In this document: in pieces, positions 36,029 through 44,066 of the stretch
Layout of the letters: each line of letters begins with the position of its first letter
Numbering within the stretch: the first letter of the stretch is position 1
Source: Prosthecobacter debontii
GTDB taxonomy: Bacteria > Verrucomicrobiota > Verrucomicrobiia > Verrucomicrobiales > Verrucomicrobiaceae
Assembly (NCBI RefSeq): GCF_900167535.1
Contig: NZ_FUYE01000004.1
Coordinates: 63,603 to 127,602 of the forward strand
Direction of reading: 5' to 3'
Length of the DNA: 64,000 nt
The notes under the pieces: generated by a model
Told to the model about the DNA's origin: nothing
The model's input: the letters and a program-made list of their open reading frames with translations, nothing else
The model's database searches: none
Translations under genes and position numbers: made by a program

Positions 36029-37288
36029 TCACTCGCTCTTCACCGGCCTAGCGGCAATCTCCGTCAGCTTTTTGAGTTCGCCTTCACTAAGGGCGCGATC
36101 AAAGACGGCGACACCGCCGATCCAACCGGTGAAGCCGACGCTGCGGCTGCTGTGAATGACGCGGCCAATGGTGAAGGGACCACCACTGGCGGCATCGGCA
36201 AGGCTGTAGAGGTCGTGCGGATACCACCAGGGATTCAGACGTAGGGCCACGAGGTCGCGGGAGACTTCCTGGCCATGACGCAGGGTGACTTCAATCTTGG
36301 TGTAGGGGTATTCGCGCAACTCCACACGTTCGTTAGCAGCCTCACGCAGCACTTGGATGCTGAGGGATTCGGTCTCCGGTGGATTGTAGTATTGATCAGC
36401 CGGGAAGGAGTCGTCTTCGCCTTCTTGTTTGCCGGGGAGCTTGGCATAGTGGCCCTGCATGTAGGCGTTGTAGGCGTAGGAGATGAGCTTGTCTTTCTTG
36501 GGATGGTCAAGCCAGCGATCACCTGAGACGCCATTGAGCCAGCCGATGAGTTGGTCTTTCTCATGATCAAAGGTCATGGCAAAGCACTGCCATGCGGCGT
36601 CGAGTTGTTCGGCGGGTGCGTCAGCGGGGACTGTGGGGGAGATGCCTTCAGAGTTGCTCTTGTGCAGGGCGTATTTGTTCAGGAAGGAACTGGCCCCATT
36701 TTCGGAGACGTGACCGCAAGCGCTGCCTGATTTATTCAAGCCGGCAAAGAGCGCATATTGGCGCTGACCACGCTCCACCTTGGTGATGCTGCTGGTTTCT
36801 TTTTGCTTCAAATCGGTGCCTTCATGCCAGATACCAGCCAGGGCGTGATTGCCACTTTCACGAATGGCCCACACCACGACAGTCACGGACTTTCCAGCGC
36901 CTTTGATATCCAGCGGTGTATCATGGAGGCGGCTGCGTGGTACAAAGAGAAAGGGACGAAAATCGGGATCGGTTTCATTGACGATGCGGATGGCCTGACC
37001 AAACGGACCGCGGCCTAATAAGGGAAAATCGGCATAAGTCGCCTCGCGCCCGGCACCCCAGTAGTCCTTGATATAATTGGCCGCATCGAGAGGGTAATCG
37101 GTGCTGGTTCCAGTGGGCACGTGCGCGGTGAAACGATTTGGCAAGTCAGTCTCCTTCTGCACAAAATCCCAAAAAGCTACCAAGCCTGACATCTCAGTCA
37201 CCGCGGCTACACGTTGAGAGGCGTTATCGTCACCCACGGTTAAACCCGGAAGGATCATAGCCAAAAATAGAGGTGGGAGAAATTTCAT
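36029..37288 (-). CDS. Secreted LamG/concanavalin-like protein
   Basis: A signal peptide (MKFLPPLFLAMILPGLTVG) is followed by about 395 residues with LamG-like features: LVAFWDF near the start, SVTVVVWAIRES in the middle, and GWIGGVAVFDRALSEGELKKL at the end, a typical LamG closing strand-helix. Such single-domain proteins are common in Verrucomicrobiota and Planctomycetota. ATG 37288 is chosen because upstream starts would place 20 residues ahead of the signal peptide. Function unknown; carbohydrate or protein binding is inferred. Confidence 0.7.
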   Translation of the reverse strand: MKFLPPLFLAMILPGLTVGDDNASQRVAAVTEMSGLVAFWDFVQKETDLPNRFTAHVPTGTSTDYPLDAANYIKDYWGAGREATYADFPLLGRGPFGQAIRIVNETDPDFRPFLFVPRSRLHDTPLDIKGAGKSVTVVVWAIRESGNHALAGIWHEGTDLKQKETSSITKVERGQRQYALFAGLNKSGSACGHVSENGASSFLNKYALHKSNSEGISPTVPADAPAEQLDAAWQCFAMTFDHEKDQLIGWLNGVSGDRWLDHPKKDKLISYAYNAYMQGHYAKLPGKQEGEDDSFPADQYYNPPETESLSIQVLREAANERVELREYPYTKIEVTLRHGQEVSRDLVALRLNPWWYPHDLYSLADAASGGPFTIGRVIHSSRSVGFTGWIGGVAVFDRALSEGELKKLTEIAARPVKSE

Positions 37289-37482
37289 GCGAGAGTGGAT
37301 GGAGCAAATCTGCGTGGCCATTTTCACATGGCTAGATCCAGAGATCAAGGCTCAGCCTCAGGGGGCATACGCCTGTCGATGTCGTCAAATATGATCTCGT
37401 GATGCGTTTTTTGTTAGGCTAGGCCCTTGGCCCATGAAGCAACTCGTGGAGATGCTCAACATGGCAGTGGCATCAAGGCACA

Positions 37483-37515
37483 GATCCTCTGACGGGTCCA
37501 ACCAGCCAGAGGATC
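37483..37515 (-). terminator. Hairpin downstream of dabA
   Basis: Arms GATCCTCTG (37483-37491) and CAGAGGATC (37507-37515) are exact complements around a 15-base loop, about 25 bp past the dabA stop. No T-run follows on the leftward strand, so this is a possible but not canonical terminator. Confidence 0.4.
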
Positions 37516-37539
37516 GCATGCGATGTTCGCCGCTTTGTC

Positions 37540-40038
37540 TTAGGATGCCGTCAGTTCCCAAGCTTGGTTCCGGTATTGGTAGATGGCCCTGCCGCTGTCT
37601 TCGAGGACAAAGAGATACAGCCATTCATGTTCGACCAGGTGCCGAACATGGTCATGCTTTTGCAGAACCGCAAAGACGTCACTGCGGGCAGCTTCAATGA
37701 TAACGCTCAACCGGAGAGGTTCATGGACCCAATCGTGGCCATTATGCACGCTTTGTAGGGGCAATCCCGTCTGGAGGTCGCCTCCGTTTCCTTGCTGCAC
37801 ACCGAATGTTCCCACCACATTGTGAGTCACCTTGTTGCCACTGCCCCAGATCCGGTTGTTCACGGTGCTAGCGTAGTATTGGAGATTGATCCAGTTGGCG
37901 ACCACCATGGGAGCCGTCATGATGAGCTCAAGTGTGCTTTTCTGAGGATCGGCATCGGGTGAGTAATCGTGGAGGAAGACTCTTCCTTTGAGGTTCAGAC
38001 GTTGAGTTCTTTCCCTCGGTGCCGCGATGAAGGCTGCGTTGCCTGCTAAGCCCCATTCAGGCCGGACCTGAGACCAATCTTGACTCCGATTGACGATCAG
38101 CCTCTTGAGCAAGTCAGCTTCCTCGTGGCCCAGACCCAGGCTGTTGGCGCGGTCTTCCCGGCACCTCTGGCTTGCCGTATCTAACCATAGTTCCGTCTGC
38201 AAGAGGTAGGTCTGATGACTCCGTGGCACTTCCATTTTATCAAAGAGGGTGATCACGTCAGTGGTGGTGTTGTGGATGGCTGCCATGAAGTGCACATCAT
38301 CCGGGATGTGAATGCCATGTTCCCTCAATCCGTGTCTGACGGGAGCATGATTCAAGATCGCGGCTGCCAACCGCGCATTCGCATCCCCCGCATGGCCTCC
38401 GCACGCACCACAATTCAGACCTGCGGCGTAAGGATTGTTCGTGGTATGGCTGCCGTGACCACAGATCAAAACGAGTGGGGCAAAATTCGAGGTCAACCCC
38501 ATGTTTTTCAGCGCATCATAGGCGAGCTGGATTTGATCATTCAAGGTGATGCCGGTTTGATTGCCTTTGTCTTGCTTGGAAGGCTCTGCTTCGAGCAAAT
38601 TTGGCAGTAAGGTCATCTTGCAGGCGCAGGAACCGGGTTCCTCCTGCTTCATTGCGACGGCCGGGAACGTGTGCTTGGCCATTTGCCAGGCATATCCAAG
38701 GCCGACGCTTTCAACGAAGCTGAAGCAACTGACGGCCGAGTTTTTGAAAGCGCTCCAGGCATGACCTAACCGACGATTTCGTTTCAGCCGGTGGAGTTCT
38801 TGCAGCTCCTGCTCAGGGGTGGCGTCTGGCAGGTACTCCCGGACTTTATACTTGGGGCTCAGAAGCACAGGCACCTGAGAGAGACCTTTTCGATGGCCCA
38901 GAGGGACGTGTTCAATGGGCATGCCAAAGAAGCCGGCAAAGCCGAGCGTCTGAATTTCCTCCGAGACAGACTCCAGAGATCTCCGCATGACCTCAGACCG
39001 CACATCGATGCAAAAGACGGCCTGGAGGGCAGGGCGGACCACCGTGGACTCGGTCTTGAGATTTGCCGATTCCACCAAGTCTGCACACAATGTCCGCTGA
39101 AAACCGATCTCCATCGCTTTCTGCCACATTAGGAGCGGCTTGAGATCTGCATGGGTGCCAGCGTCAGCGAAAGCGTTGAGTTGTGATTGGAAGTCGTTCT
39201 TTAGCGATTCTCCTCCTTGTTTGAGACAGGCACTTTCAAATACCAGCAGAATGGTCAGAAGATCCACTAGCGACTCCTCATGATGGCCATTCCTTGTTCG
39301 CTCCCGAACCAGGTATTGCACATAGCTGCTCCAACCCGGAAGCGTCATCAGCAGGCGATGAAAGTAGTCGCAGAGGCATGCTTCAGGGACATCTAGGTCG
39401 TCAATCAACTCCGCGAGGGCATCGGCGCTGGTCACTGGGAGGGCAGCCACCATCTGCCGGAACGCTGTCAAGCCCAGTAACTCAGGATTGGCATCGATTG
39501 AGGCAGCTTGCTTCCAGGCCAGGTAGAGAGGCTGCTTTTGCCACGGCATTCTCCAGGAGGACTGGCCATGATCGAAATAGGACGCACACCATTTGGACAC
39601 CTCTTCCACCACAGTCAGTCGCCAGGGAGTCGTGCTCTGTTGGCTGGCGAGATCCATGACAGAGTGAAGAAACGTCGTGTCCGCTGGTGACGGACGATTG
39701 ACTGCCTCAATCAATTTCCGGACCTCGTTCATGACCTGCATTTTCGTCCAGTCAGGCTGGCTTTGCTGAACCGCACTGGCGAGATCCTGCACCGTGATCC
39801 GACCATCGGCATGCTGTTTGGCATAGTGGTCTGCAGTCATTAGCATGGAACTGTGAGTGACTTTAGAAATGAGATATGCCACCTCTTCAAAGGGCCGATC
39901 AACCAGTCCGACAAATGGATTGACTGCGACGAAACTTTGGAGAGGCCACAGGGGCGGAATCCGCAGGCAGGCTTGTTTGGCCTGGTGCAAAGCGGCTTCA
40001 TGTGAGGTGGATGGGGAGTCGAGAGAAGCGATGTACAT
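37540..40038 (-). CDS. dabA: DabA, inorganic carbon transport subunit (DUF2309)
   Basis: Cytoplasmic-face subunit of the DAB inorganic carbon accumulation complex, a beta-carbonic-anhydrase-like protein that is thought to hydrate CO2 in one direction when coupled to an ion gradient. The zinc-site residues of DabA are present with expected spacing: Cys343 and Asp345 (FCIDVR), His528 (ICGHGSH) and Cys543 (AGLNCGACGGHAG). Length 832 is normal. ATG 40038 (MYIASLDSPS) is chosen; the frame stays open another 366 bases but would run back into dabB. dabB ends 44 bp upstream and the pair form one operon. Confidence 0.88.
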   Translation of the reverse strand: MYIASLDSPSTSHEAALHQAKQACLRIPPLWPLQSFVAVNPFVGLVDRPFEEVAYLISKVTHSSMLMTADHYAKQHADGRITVQDLASAVQQSQPDWTKMQVMNEVRKLIEAVNRPSPADTTFLHSVMDLASQQSTTPWRLTVVEEVSKWCASYFDHGQSSWRMPWQKQPLYLAWKQAASIDANPELLGLTAFRQMVAALPVTSADALAELIDDLDVPEACLCDYFHRLLMTLPGWSSYVQYLVRERTRNGHHEESLVDLLTILLVFESACLKQGGESLKNDFQSQLNAFADAGTHADLKPLLMWQKAMEIGFQRTLCADLVESANLKTESTVVRPALQAVFCIDVRSEVMRRSLESVSEEIQTLGFAGFFGMPIEHVPLGHRKGLSQVPVLLSPKYKVREYLPDATPEQELQELHRLKRNRRLGHAWSAFKNSAVSCFSFVESVGLGYAWQMAKHTFPAVAMKQEEPGSCACKMTLLPNLLEAEPSKQDKGNQTGITLNDQIQLAYDALKNMGLTSNFAPLVLICGHGSHTTNNPYAAGLNCGACGGHAGDANARLAAAILNHAPVRHGLREHGIHIPDDVHFMAAIHNTTTDVITLFDKMEVPRSHQTYLLQTELWLDTASQRCREDRANSLGLGHEEADLLKRLIVNRSQDWSQVRPEWGLAGNAAFIAAPRERTQRLNLKGRVFLHDYSPDADPQKSTLELIMTAPMVVANWINLQYYASTVNNRIWGSGNKVTHNVVGTFGVQQGNGGDLQTGLPLQSVHNGHDWVHEPLRLSVIIEAARSDVFAVLQKHDHVRHLVEHEWLYLFVLEDSGRAIYQYRNQAWELTAS

Positions 40039-40082
40039 ATGAAGTGGTGAATTTGGAATGTGATTGAAAAAGTCGGACGGAG

Positions 40083-41657
40083 TCAGAGGCCGAGTTTCTG
40101 CGTGAAGCGGTTCAGGTAGGTGCCAAAATAGAAGCCATTGGCGGCGTGCACATAGAGTCTCGAAAACCGAGGATGAGTACCCCAGGCCGGTAGCTGGGCT
40201 TGGAACACCAGGACTGCCAGGAAGAGCAGCATCACTAGGCTCATCAGGATGAAGTCCAAGGCTGTTCTCTCTGGATGATACAACGGCAGGGCTGACTGAA
40301 GAACGGAGCTGAACGCGGCGTGCAGAGTGAAGCAGGTTACTGCAGTCAGACCTGCAATCGCCAGCCCCCAGGTGAGTAACCGCCGTCTCATGGAGCTGCT
40401 CCATAGGGTCCAGAGCAGATGTGCCAGGGCCATTACAAACACGGCTGCCAGCAGGAGTTCACCGGGTGACGCCATCACATGATCGACAAGCAGAAGACAC
40501 GTACCACAGCCGATCATGAGAGCAGCCAGGAGAGCGCCGATGAGGATTTTCGGATGAGCGGCAGGGCGGCTCGTAGGCACCCAGGAGACAGTGGCCTGTC
40601 TCACACTGCTTCCGCTGCTGAGGAAGGCATAGGCCTTGTAGAGCGAGTGAGCGACCACGTGCAACATGGCCAGTGCGAAGGCTCCGAGGCCACACTGGAG
40701 CATCATGAAGCCCATCTGAGAGACGGTGGACCAGGCCAGAGATTTCTTCACGCTGGACTGGGTCATCATGATCACAGATGCGAACAAGGCCGTGAAGGCT
40801 CCGATGAAGGCCAGGGTGTTCAAGGCACCGGGCACCTGGACCAACAAGGGGCTCATCCGCAGGATCAGGTATCCGCCTGCGTTGATGATCCCAGCGTGCA
40901 TGAGAGCTGATACTGGGGTTGGCGTCTCTAGCGTATCAGGCAGCCAGCTGTGGAAAGGAAACTGGGCCGATTTGATGATGGCTGCTGCGACCAGTAAGCC
41001 CGCAATCCAAGGCAATAGAGGCTGCTTTGCAGCCGCCGCTGGAGCCAAGATCACACTGAAGTCCAGGCTCTTGAACTGAAGCCACACCAGGAGCGCAGCG
41101 CTGATCAAGCATGCATCACCCAGACGGCTGATCAGAAATTTTTTCTTCGCCGCCTGCTTGGCACCGGGGCGATCCGGATAGAAGGTTAGAAGCTGGTGGA
41201 GGCATAGGCTGATGGCCATCCAAGAGACGATGAAGAGCAGAAGATTGCCGGAGATCACCAACAAAACGACCGAGCCTTGCGTGGCGCACAACCATTGGAT
41301 AAATCGTTGCTGGCCGGGATCACCCTCCAGGTAGTTTAAAGAAAATCGGGTGACGATATAACCCAGGAAACCGACCAGGCCTAACATGATGCAGGATAAT
41401 GCATCGAGAAGAATGCTCAGTTGCCCCCAGCCCCAGTCCACCAAAACCCACTCCACCGGCCCAGCCATGGCCACGCTGAATCCGGCGAGAGCGGCTGCAA
41501 TCAAAGTGAAAGTGGATAATGTGAGAGCACTGGCTTTAAATTTCCGGCGGTCTGCCAGAAAGCCGTGAAGTAGGGCCAATAGAATGACCCCGAGGGCGAT
41601 AGCCAACTGTGGAGCATAGACAACTTGAGGGTGGAGTAGGGCAAGAAGGGAGTTCAT
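40083..41657 (-). CDS. dabB: DabB, NuoL/Mrp-like cation-translocating membrane subunit
   Basis: A polytopic membrane protein of the complex I antiporter-subunit family (NuoL/MrpA/DabB). The core region contains the conserved lysine-bearing segment KSAQFPFHSWLPD and the following TPVSALMHAG(I)INAGGYL block, hallmarks of this family. Adjacency to dabA identifies it as DabB rather than a respiratory subunit. It would supply the H+ or Na+ coupling for CO2 uptake. At 524 residues it is typical. Divergent from the LysR gene across a 105-bp region with two LysR-type boxes. Confidence 0.88.
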   Translation of the reverse strand: MNSLLALLHPQVVYAPQLAIALGVILLALLHGFLADRRKFKASALTLSTFTLIAAALAGFSVAMAGPVEWVLVDWGWGQLSILLDALSCIMLGLVGFLGYIVTRFSLNYLEGDPGQQRFIQWLCATQGSVVLLVISGNLLLFIVSWMAISLCLHQLLTFYPDRPGAKQAAKKKFLISRLGDACLISAALLVWLQFKSLDFSVILAPAAAAKQPLLPWIAGLLVAAAIIKSAQFPFHSWLPDTLETPTPVSALMHAGIINAGGYLILRMSPLLVQVPGALNTLAFIGAFTALFASVIMMTQSSVKKSLAWSTVSQMGFMMLQCGLGAFALAMLHVVAHSLYKAYAFLSSGSSVRQATVSWVPTSRPAAHPKILIGALLAALMIGCGTCLLLVDHVMASPGELLLAAVFVMALAHLLWTLWSSSMRRRLLTWGLAIAGLTAVTCFTLHAAFSSVLQSALPLYHPERTALDFILMSLVMLLFLAVLVFQAQLPAWGTHPRFSRLYVHAANGFYFGTYLNRFTQKLGL

Positions 41658-41704
41658 AAAGCGAGCTCAGACTCGGTGAGCGCGGCATTCATCACGGATT
41701 GGTT

Positions 41705-41719
41705 GGATTCACTCCAATT
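41705..41719. promoter_or_regulatory. LysR-type box 1 (T-N11-A)
   Basis: The inverted repeat TTGGA-TTCAC-TCCAA spans 15 bp and contains a T-N11-A core (41706 to 41718), the LysR-family binding consensus. It lies between the divergent dabB and lysR starts, near the dabB side. Confidence 0.5.
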
Positions 41720-41737
41720 GATGTTATGATAAAAATC

Positions 41738-41758
41738 GTTCACTTAAATCGAACGAAG
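41738..41758. promoter_or_regulatory. LysR-type box 2 (TC-N9-GA)
   Basis: TCGTTC and GAACGA flank nine bases, giving TC-N9-GA with a T-N11-A core (41742 to 41754). It ends four bases before the lysR ATG, a position suited to autorepression. Confidence 0.5.
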
Positions 41759-41762
41759 AATC

Positions 41763-42653
41763 ATGGCTTTTTTAAACTACCACCATCTCAGATACTTCCG
41801 AGCCATCGCCTTGAGCAGCAGTCTAACTAAAGCTGCCAAACAGCTGGGATTGTCTCAATCGGCATTGAGTGTTCAGCTACGACATCTTGAAGAAAGTCTA
41901 GGCCAAGCATTGTTTGAGCGTCAGCATAAGGCCTTGGTCTTGACCGAGGCGGGTCGCATCGCCTTGCAGTATGCGGACACGATTTTTCAAAGTGGTGAAG
42001 AGTTGATGGACGTGCTTAAAAATCAGGCTTCACGCAGCCGATCCATCTTGCGCGTGGGTGCGGTGGCCAACTTGTCTCGTAATTTTCAGCTCCGTTTTTT
42101 ACAGCCCGTCATCGGTAAAGATGATGTGGAGTTGATTATCCATTCTGGCACGTTGCGCGAGCTGCTCAGTCAGTTGCAGGCTCATACACTGGATGTTGTT
42201 TTGACCAACACCGCCATCCGTCGCGATACGGAAGTGGGATGGCACTGCCATCTATTGGATGAACAGCCGGTCAGCCTTGTCGGTCAGAAAAGACGTGGAA
42301 AACGTAGCTTCCAATTCCCTCACGATCTGAGGACGGTGCCTATCGTTCTTCCAAGTCTCGAGAGCAGTATTCGCTCCGCTTTTGATCTGCGCATGGATCA
42401 ATTGGGCATTCGGCCAATGATTGCCGCCGAAGTAGATGACATGGCAATGCTTCGCTTGATGGCGCGCGAATCACTCGGCGTGACATTGGTGCCCTCAGTC
42501 GTGGTCAAAGATGAACTGGAGAGGGGAGAGCTTGTCGAAAAATATCGTTTCTCAGACATCAAGGAGACCTTCTATGCTATCACCCCCAGTCGGCGTTTCC
42601 CGAACCCAATTCTTCGAATTTTGATGGCGTCACGTGGCCGGAGTGGGAAGTAG
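41763..42653 (+). CDS. LysR-family regulator, NhaR/CbbR-like
   Basis: A 296-residue LysR-type regulator. The N-terminal helix-turn-helix reads SLTKAAKQLGLSQSALSVQLRHLEESLG, followed by the linker helix and a substrate-binding domain (~95-295). The opening NYHHLRYFRAIALSSS resembles NhaR-type regulators that control cation antiporters. Divergent orientation from dabB-dabA and the two T-N11-A boxes between them indicate that it controls that operon and itself. The effector (Na+, pH or a carbon metabolite) is not known. Confidence 0.85.
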   Translation: MAFLNYHHLRYFRAIALSSSLTKAAKQLGLSQSALSVQLRHLEESLGQALFERQHKALVLTEAGRIALQYADTIFQSGEELMDVLKNQASRSRSILRVGAVANLSRNFQLRFLQPVIGKDDVELIIHSGTLRELLSQLQAHTLDVVLTNTAIRRDTEVGWHCHLLDEQPVSLVGQKRRGKRSFQFPHDLRTVPIVLPSLESSIRSAFDLRMDQLGIRPMIAAEVDDMAMLRLMARESLGVTLVPSVVVKDELERGELVEKYRFSDIKETFYAITPSRRFPNPILRILMASRGRSGK

Positions 42654-42789
42654 AGGGATATTTTTGGAAATAACCTCCCCATTTCTTTCCCAAACAAAGA
42701 TCATTGAGCTGTATTTCCGGTGCAATAATGGTGTGCCACGCCTCGTATCACTCCGCTGCTTCGAGTCTTGAGCCATTTTTCCCCCCCTT

Positions 42790-44061
42790 ATGAACCGCCG
42801 CCGCTTCATTCTTCGATCCATCGGTGCCTCTTTGGCGCTGCCGGGTATGCCGTCTCTCATGGCCAAGTCCGTGGGTGGAAACTCGGCGGTGCAAGCTGCC
42901 AAAGGAGCAGGAATGGGGGCCCGTCGTTTTGTGGCGATTGGGAATTTGCTGGGCTACCAGACCAAGCAGCTTTTCCCGACGACAACGGGGCGGCAGTATG
43001 AGAAGACGGCGCTGCTGGAGCCGGTCTGGGATATTCGTGAGAAGATGACCGTGCTGCGCGGTCTCGACCATGGGGTGAAAGGGGGGCATTTTGCGGTGCA
43101 TTCCTTCCTGTCAGGCGTATTGAACTCGGAAGCGCAAAATCGCCCCGATGGCAATGTGACGATTGACCAATTTTTAGCCGACGAAGTAGGCTTCCAGACC
43201 CGTTTTCCTTCACTGACGGTGGGCTCTGAAGGGGGTATCCACGGCGGTTGCCAGATCGCCTGGACGAAGTCAGGCGTGCGTGTGCCCCCGGTGACGAACC
43301 CGGCCGAACTCTTTGAAAAGCTCTTCGTGAGTGATTCCAAGGAACGCCAAGCCCGGCGCCAGGAGGAAAACAAGGTTCAGGGCTCCATCCTGGATTCCGT
43401 TTTAGAGGAAGCTAACCGTCTCTCGCGGAAGGTGAATAAGGAGGACAAGGACAAGCTCGATGAATACCTGACCTCCGTCCGTGACGTGGAAAAGCGCCTG
43501 GAACTGCGTCAGCGCTGGACCAGCCTGCCCAAGCCTCACGCCCCGTTCGAGAAGCCTGCCAATCGCAACGCGGTAGAGGATCTGCCGCTGCTGTATGAGA
43601 TGATTGCATTGGCTCTGCAGACGGACAGCACTCGAATTGCCACCCTGGAGATTGGGGGCGATTTCATGCCGCAGCATCTGGGCATCAAGAAGGATTGGCA
43701 CGGCCTCTCTCACCACGGAAACGATCCTGAATCGATTGCGAGCCTGATCACGCTGGAGCGCTATCAGATCGAGCATTTCGGCAAGTTCGTCGCACGTCTT
43801 TCGAAAATGAACGATGGCGAGAAAACGCTGTTGGACTCCACGACCGTCCTTTTTGGCAGTGGTATGGGCGATGGAAATTCTCACAAGAACTCCGACCTCC
43901 CGATCCTCTTGGCCGGGGGCGGCTACAAGCATGGCGAATTCCGCGAGGTTCCCCGTGAAGGCATCAACAAGGTGCCGCTGTGCAACCTCTTCGTGGACAT
44001 CGCACAGCGTATGGGAGTTGAGGTTGATTCCTTTGGTAGCAGCACAGGCCGCTTTTCCTGA
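42790..44061 (+). CDS. DUF1552 domain-containing protein, Tat-exported
   Basis: Begins with a twin-arginine-type signal (NRRRFILRSIGASLALP), so export of a folded protein is likely. The remainder is the DUF1552 domain typical of Planctomycetota, Verrucomicrobiota and myxobacteria, related to the DUF1501/alkaline-phosphatase-like group. It precedes a DUF1592-type cytochrome by only five bases, the usual pairing. The role of the pair is unknown; links to a periplasmic polymer degradation system have been proposed for relatives. Confidence 0.82.
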   Translation: MNRRRFILRSIGASLALPGMPSLMAKSVGGNSAVQAAKGAGMGARRFVAIGNLLGYQTKQLFPTTTGRQYEKTALLEPVWDIREKMTVLRGLDHGVKGGHFAVHSFLSGVLNSEAQNRPDGNVTIDQFLADEVGFQTRFPSLTVGSEGGIHGGCQIAWTKSGVRVPPVTNPAELFEKLFVSDSKERQARRQEENKVQGSILDSVLEEANRLSRKVNKEDKDKLDEYLTSVRDVEKRLELRQRWTSLPKPHAPFEKPANRNAVEDLPLLYEMIALALQTDSTRIATLEIGGDFMPQHLGIKKDWHGLSHHGNDPESIASLITLERYQIEHFGKFVARLSKMNDGEKTLLDSTTVLFGSGMGDGNSHKNSDLPILLAGGGYKHGEFREVPREGINKVPLCNLFVDIAQRMGVEVDSFGSSTGRFS

Positions 44062-44066
44062 TTTCC

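Noticed and set aside
37483-37515. Hairpin as a recombination (att) site
   Set aside because: No integrase, no repeated copy nearby and no tRNA; it is better explained as the 3' end structure of the dab operon.
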